A stretch of 6,086 nt of DNA, taken from positions 1 through 6,086 of the forward strand of contig NZ_JANJXQ010000108.1 in NCBI RefSeq assembly GCF_024708915.1. The letters run 5' to 3'. The notes beneath the pieces are model-generated. The model saw only the letters and a program-made list of their open reading frames with translations, had not been told where the DNA came from and searched no databases. Of this stretch, positions 5,496 to 6,086 are shown piece by piece. Each line of letters opens with the position of its first letter. The stretch's first letter is position 1. Origin of the DNA: Thiobacillus sp. (GTDB taxonomy: Bacteria; Pseudomonadota; Gammaproteobacteria; Burkholderiales; Thiobacillaceae). The position numbers and the translations under genes are program-made.

Positions 5496-6086
5496 CCGCT
5501 TTTGCGATCATCTGTGGCTGGAAGACGGACTGGCGAACCTGACGCTGGCGGCCTACCGGCGCGATCTGAAAACCTTTGCCGCCTGGCTGCAGAAGGAACG
5601 CGCCCGTGGGCTCGATGCCGCCGCGGCGGGCGATCTCGAAGCCTACCTGGCGTGGCGTTTCGCCCGCCGCACCCAGCCGCGCAGCGCGGCACGCTACACC
5701 TCGGCGCTGAAGCGGTTTTATCGTTACCTGTTGCGCGAGCGCCTGATCGCCGCCGATCCCACGCTCAATCTGGACAGCCCCAGGCTGCCGCGTGCGCTGC
5801 CCAAGACGCTGACCGAGGCCGATGTGGAGCGTCTGCTCGACAGCGCTGCTCCCGACACGCCGCCGGGGCTGCGCGACCGCGCGATGCTGGAAACCCTGTA
5901 TGCCACCGGCTTGCGGGTATCGGAACTGGTTGGACTGAAGCTGGTCGCGGTCAATCTCGGCGACGGCGTGCTACGCGTGACCGGCAAGGGAAACAAGGAC
6001 CGGCTGGTGCCGCTGGGCGAAGAAGCCGTGCTGTGGCTGCGGCGCTATCTGTCTGACGCCCGCCCGCTATTGCAGGGGAAACAGCT
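5476..6086 (+). CDS. xerD: Tyrosine recombinase XerD, 3' end cut by the window
   Basis: XerD with XerC resolves chromosome dimers at dif, under FtsK control at the septum. The window holds 203 codons of an expected roughly 300. The N-terminal SAM-like core-binding domain spans about residues 1-90 (NLTLAAYRRDLKTFAAWL, SALKRFYRYLLRE). A linker with SPRLPRALPKTLTEADVERL (101-120) follows, characteristic of XerD rather than XerC. The catalytic domain begins with LETLYATGLRVSELVGLKL (138-156), where R147 is the first catalytic arginine, and GKGNKDRLVPLG (170-181), where K171 is the beta-hairpin lysine. The HxLRH box and nucleophilic tyrosine lie beyond the right edge. ATG at 5476 lies inside the end of ogt (20-nt overlap, different frame) with no clear ribosome-binding site; translational coupling to ogt is likely. 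The N-terminus MSDVLIDRFCDHLWLEDGL fits the family. Confidence 0.93.
   Translation, partial: MSDVLIDRFCDHLWLEDGLANLTLAAYRRDLKTFAAWLQKERARGLDAAAAGDLEAYLAWRFARRTQPRSAARYTSALKRFYRYLLRERLIAADPTLNLDSPRLPRALPKTLTEADVERLLDSAAPDTPPGLRDRAMLETLYATGLRVSELVGLKLVAVNLGDGVLRVTGKGNKDRLVPLGEEAVLWLRRYLSDARPLLQGKQ

Noticed and set aside
1..6086. Novel defence, mobile or other accessory system
   Set aside because: Every substantial coding stretch belongs to a known housekeeping family in a conserved order; no repeats array, transposase, integrase cargo or compositional break is visible (xerD here is the chromosomal recombinase).

Overview
The window is a high-GC stretch of ordinary bacterial chromosome. It is most likely from a betaproteobacterium (Thiobacillus/Nitrosomonadales-like), judged from protein flavour and gene order; the exact taxon is an inference. 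No mobile element, CRISPR array, rRNA or tRNA is visible. No previously undescribed system is evident. What is interesting lies in the junctions between well-known genes.

Left part (1-1282, minus strand): a two-gene unit transcribed leftwards. ypjD (a CcsA/cytochrome c assembly-family membrane protein) is followed after 11 nt by a CorB-type DUF21/CNNM membrane protein. The second gene begins with TTG and runs off the left edge. A 67-nt divergent spacer (1283-1349) separates this unit from ffh.

Centre (1350-4752, plus strand): ffh (SRP GTPase) is followed by an intrinsic terminator, then the rpsP-rimM-trmD-rplS operon (ribosomal protein S16, 16S maturation factor, tRNA m1G37 methyltransferase, ribosomal protein L19). 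A perfect TATAAT box sits right behind the ffh terminator and drives the operon, which closes with a very strong GC hairpin terminator at 4773-4801. ypjD/corB divergent from ffh, followed by the S16-L19 operon, is the same arrangement as in Escherichia coli, so this is conserved housekeeping synteny.

Right part (4803-6086, plus strand): a spacer of about 220 nt holds a candidate promoter and an 8-bp inverted repeat. It is followed by ogt (O6-methylguanine-DNA methyltransferase) and xerD (tyrosine recombinase for dimer resolution). These two overlap by 20 nt, and xerD is cut by the right edge.

Points worth a second look: the terminator/promoter overlap between ffh and rpsP, an all-GC hairpin carrying the trmD stop codon in its loop, the ambiguous rimM start, a predicted leaderless ogt mRNA, and the TTG start of corB placed directly behind an in-frame stop.
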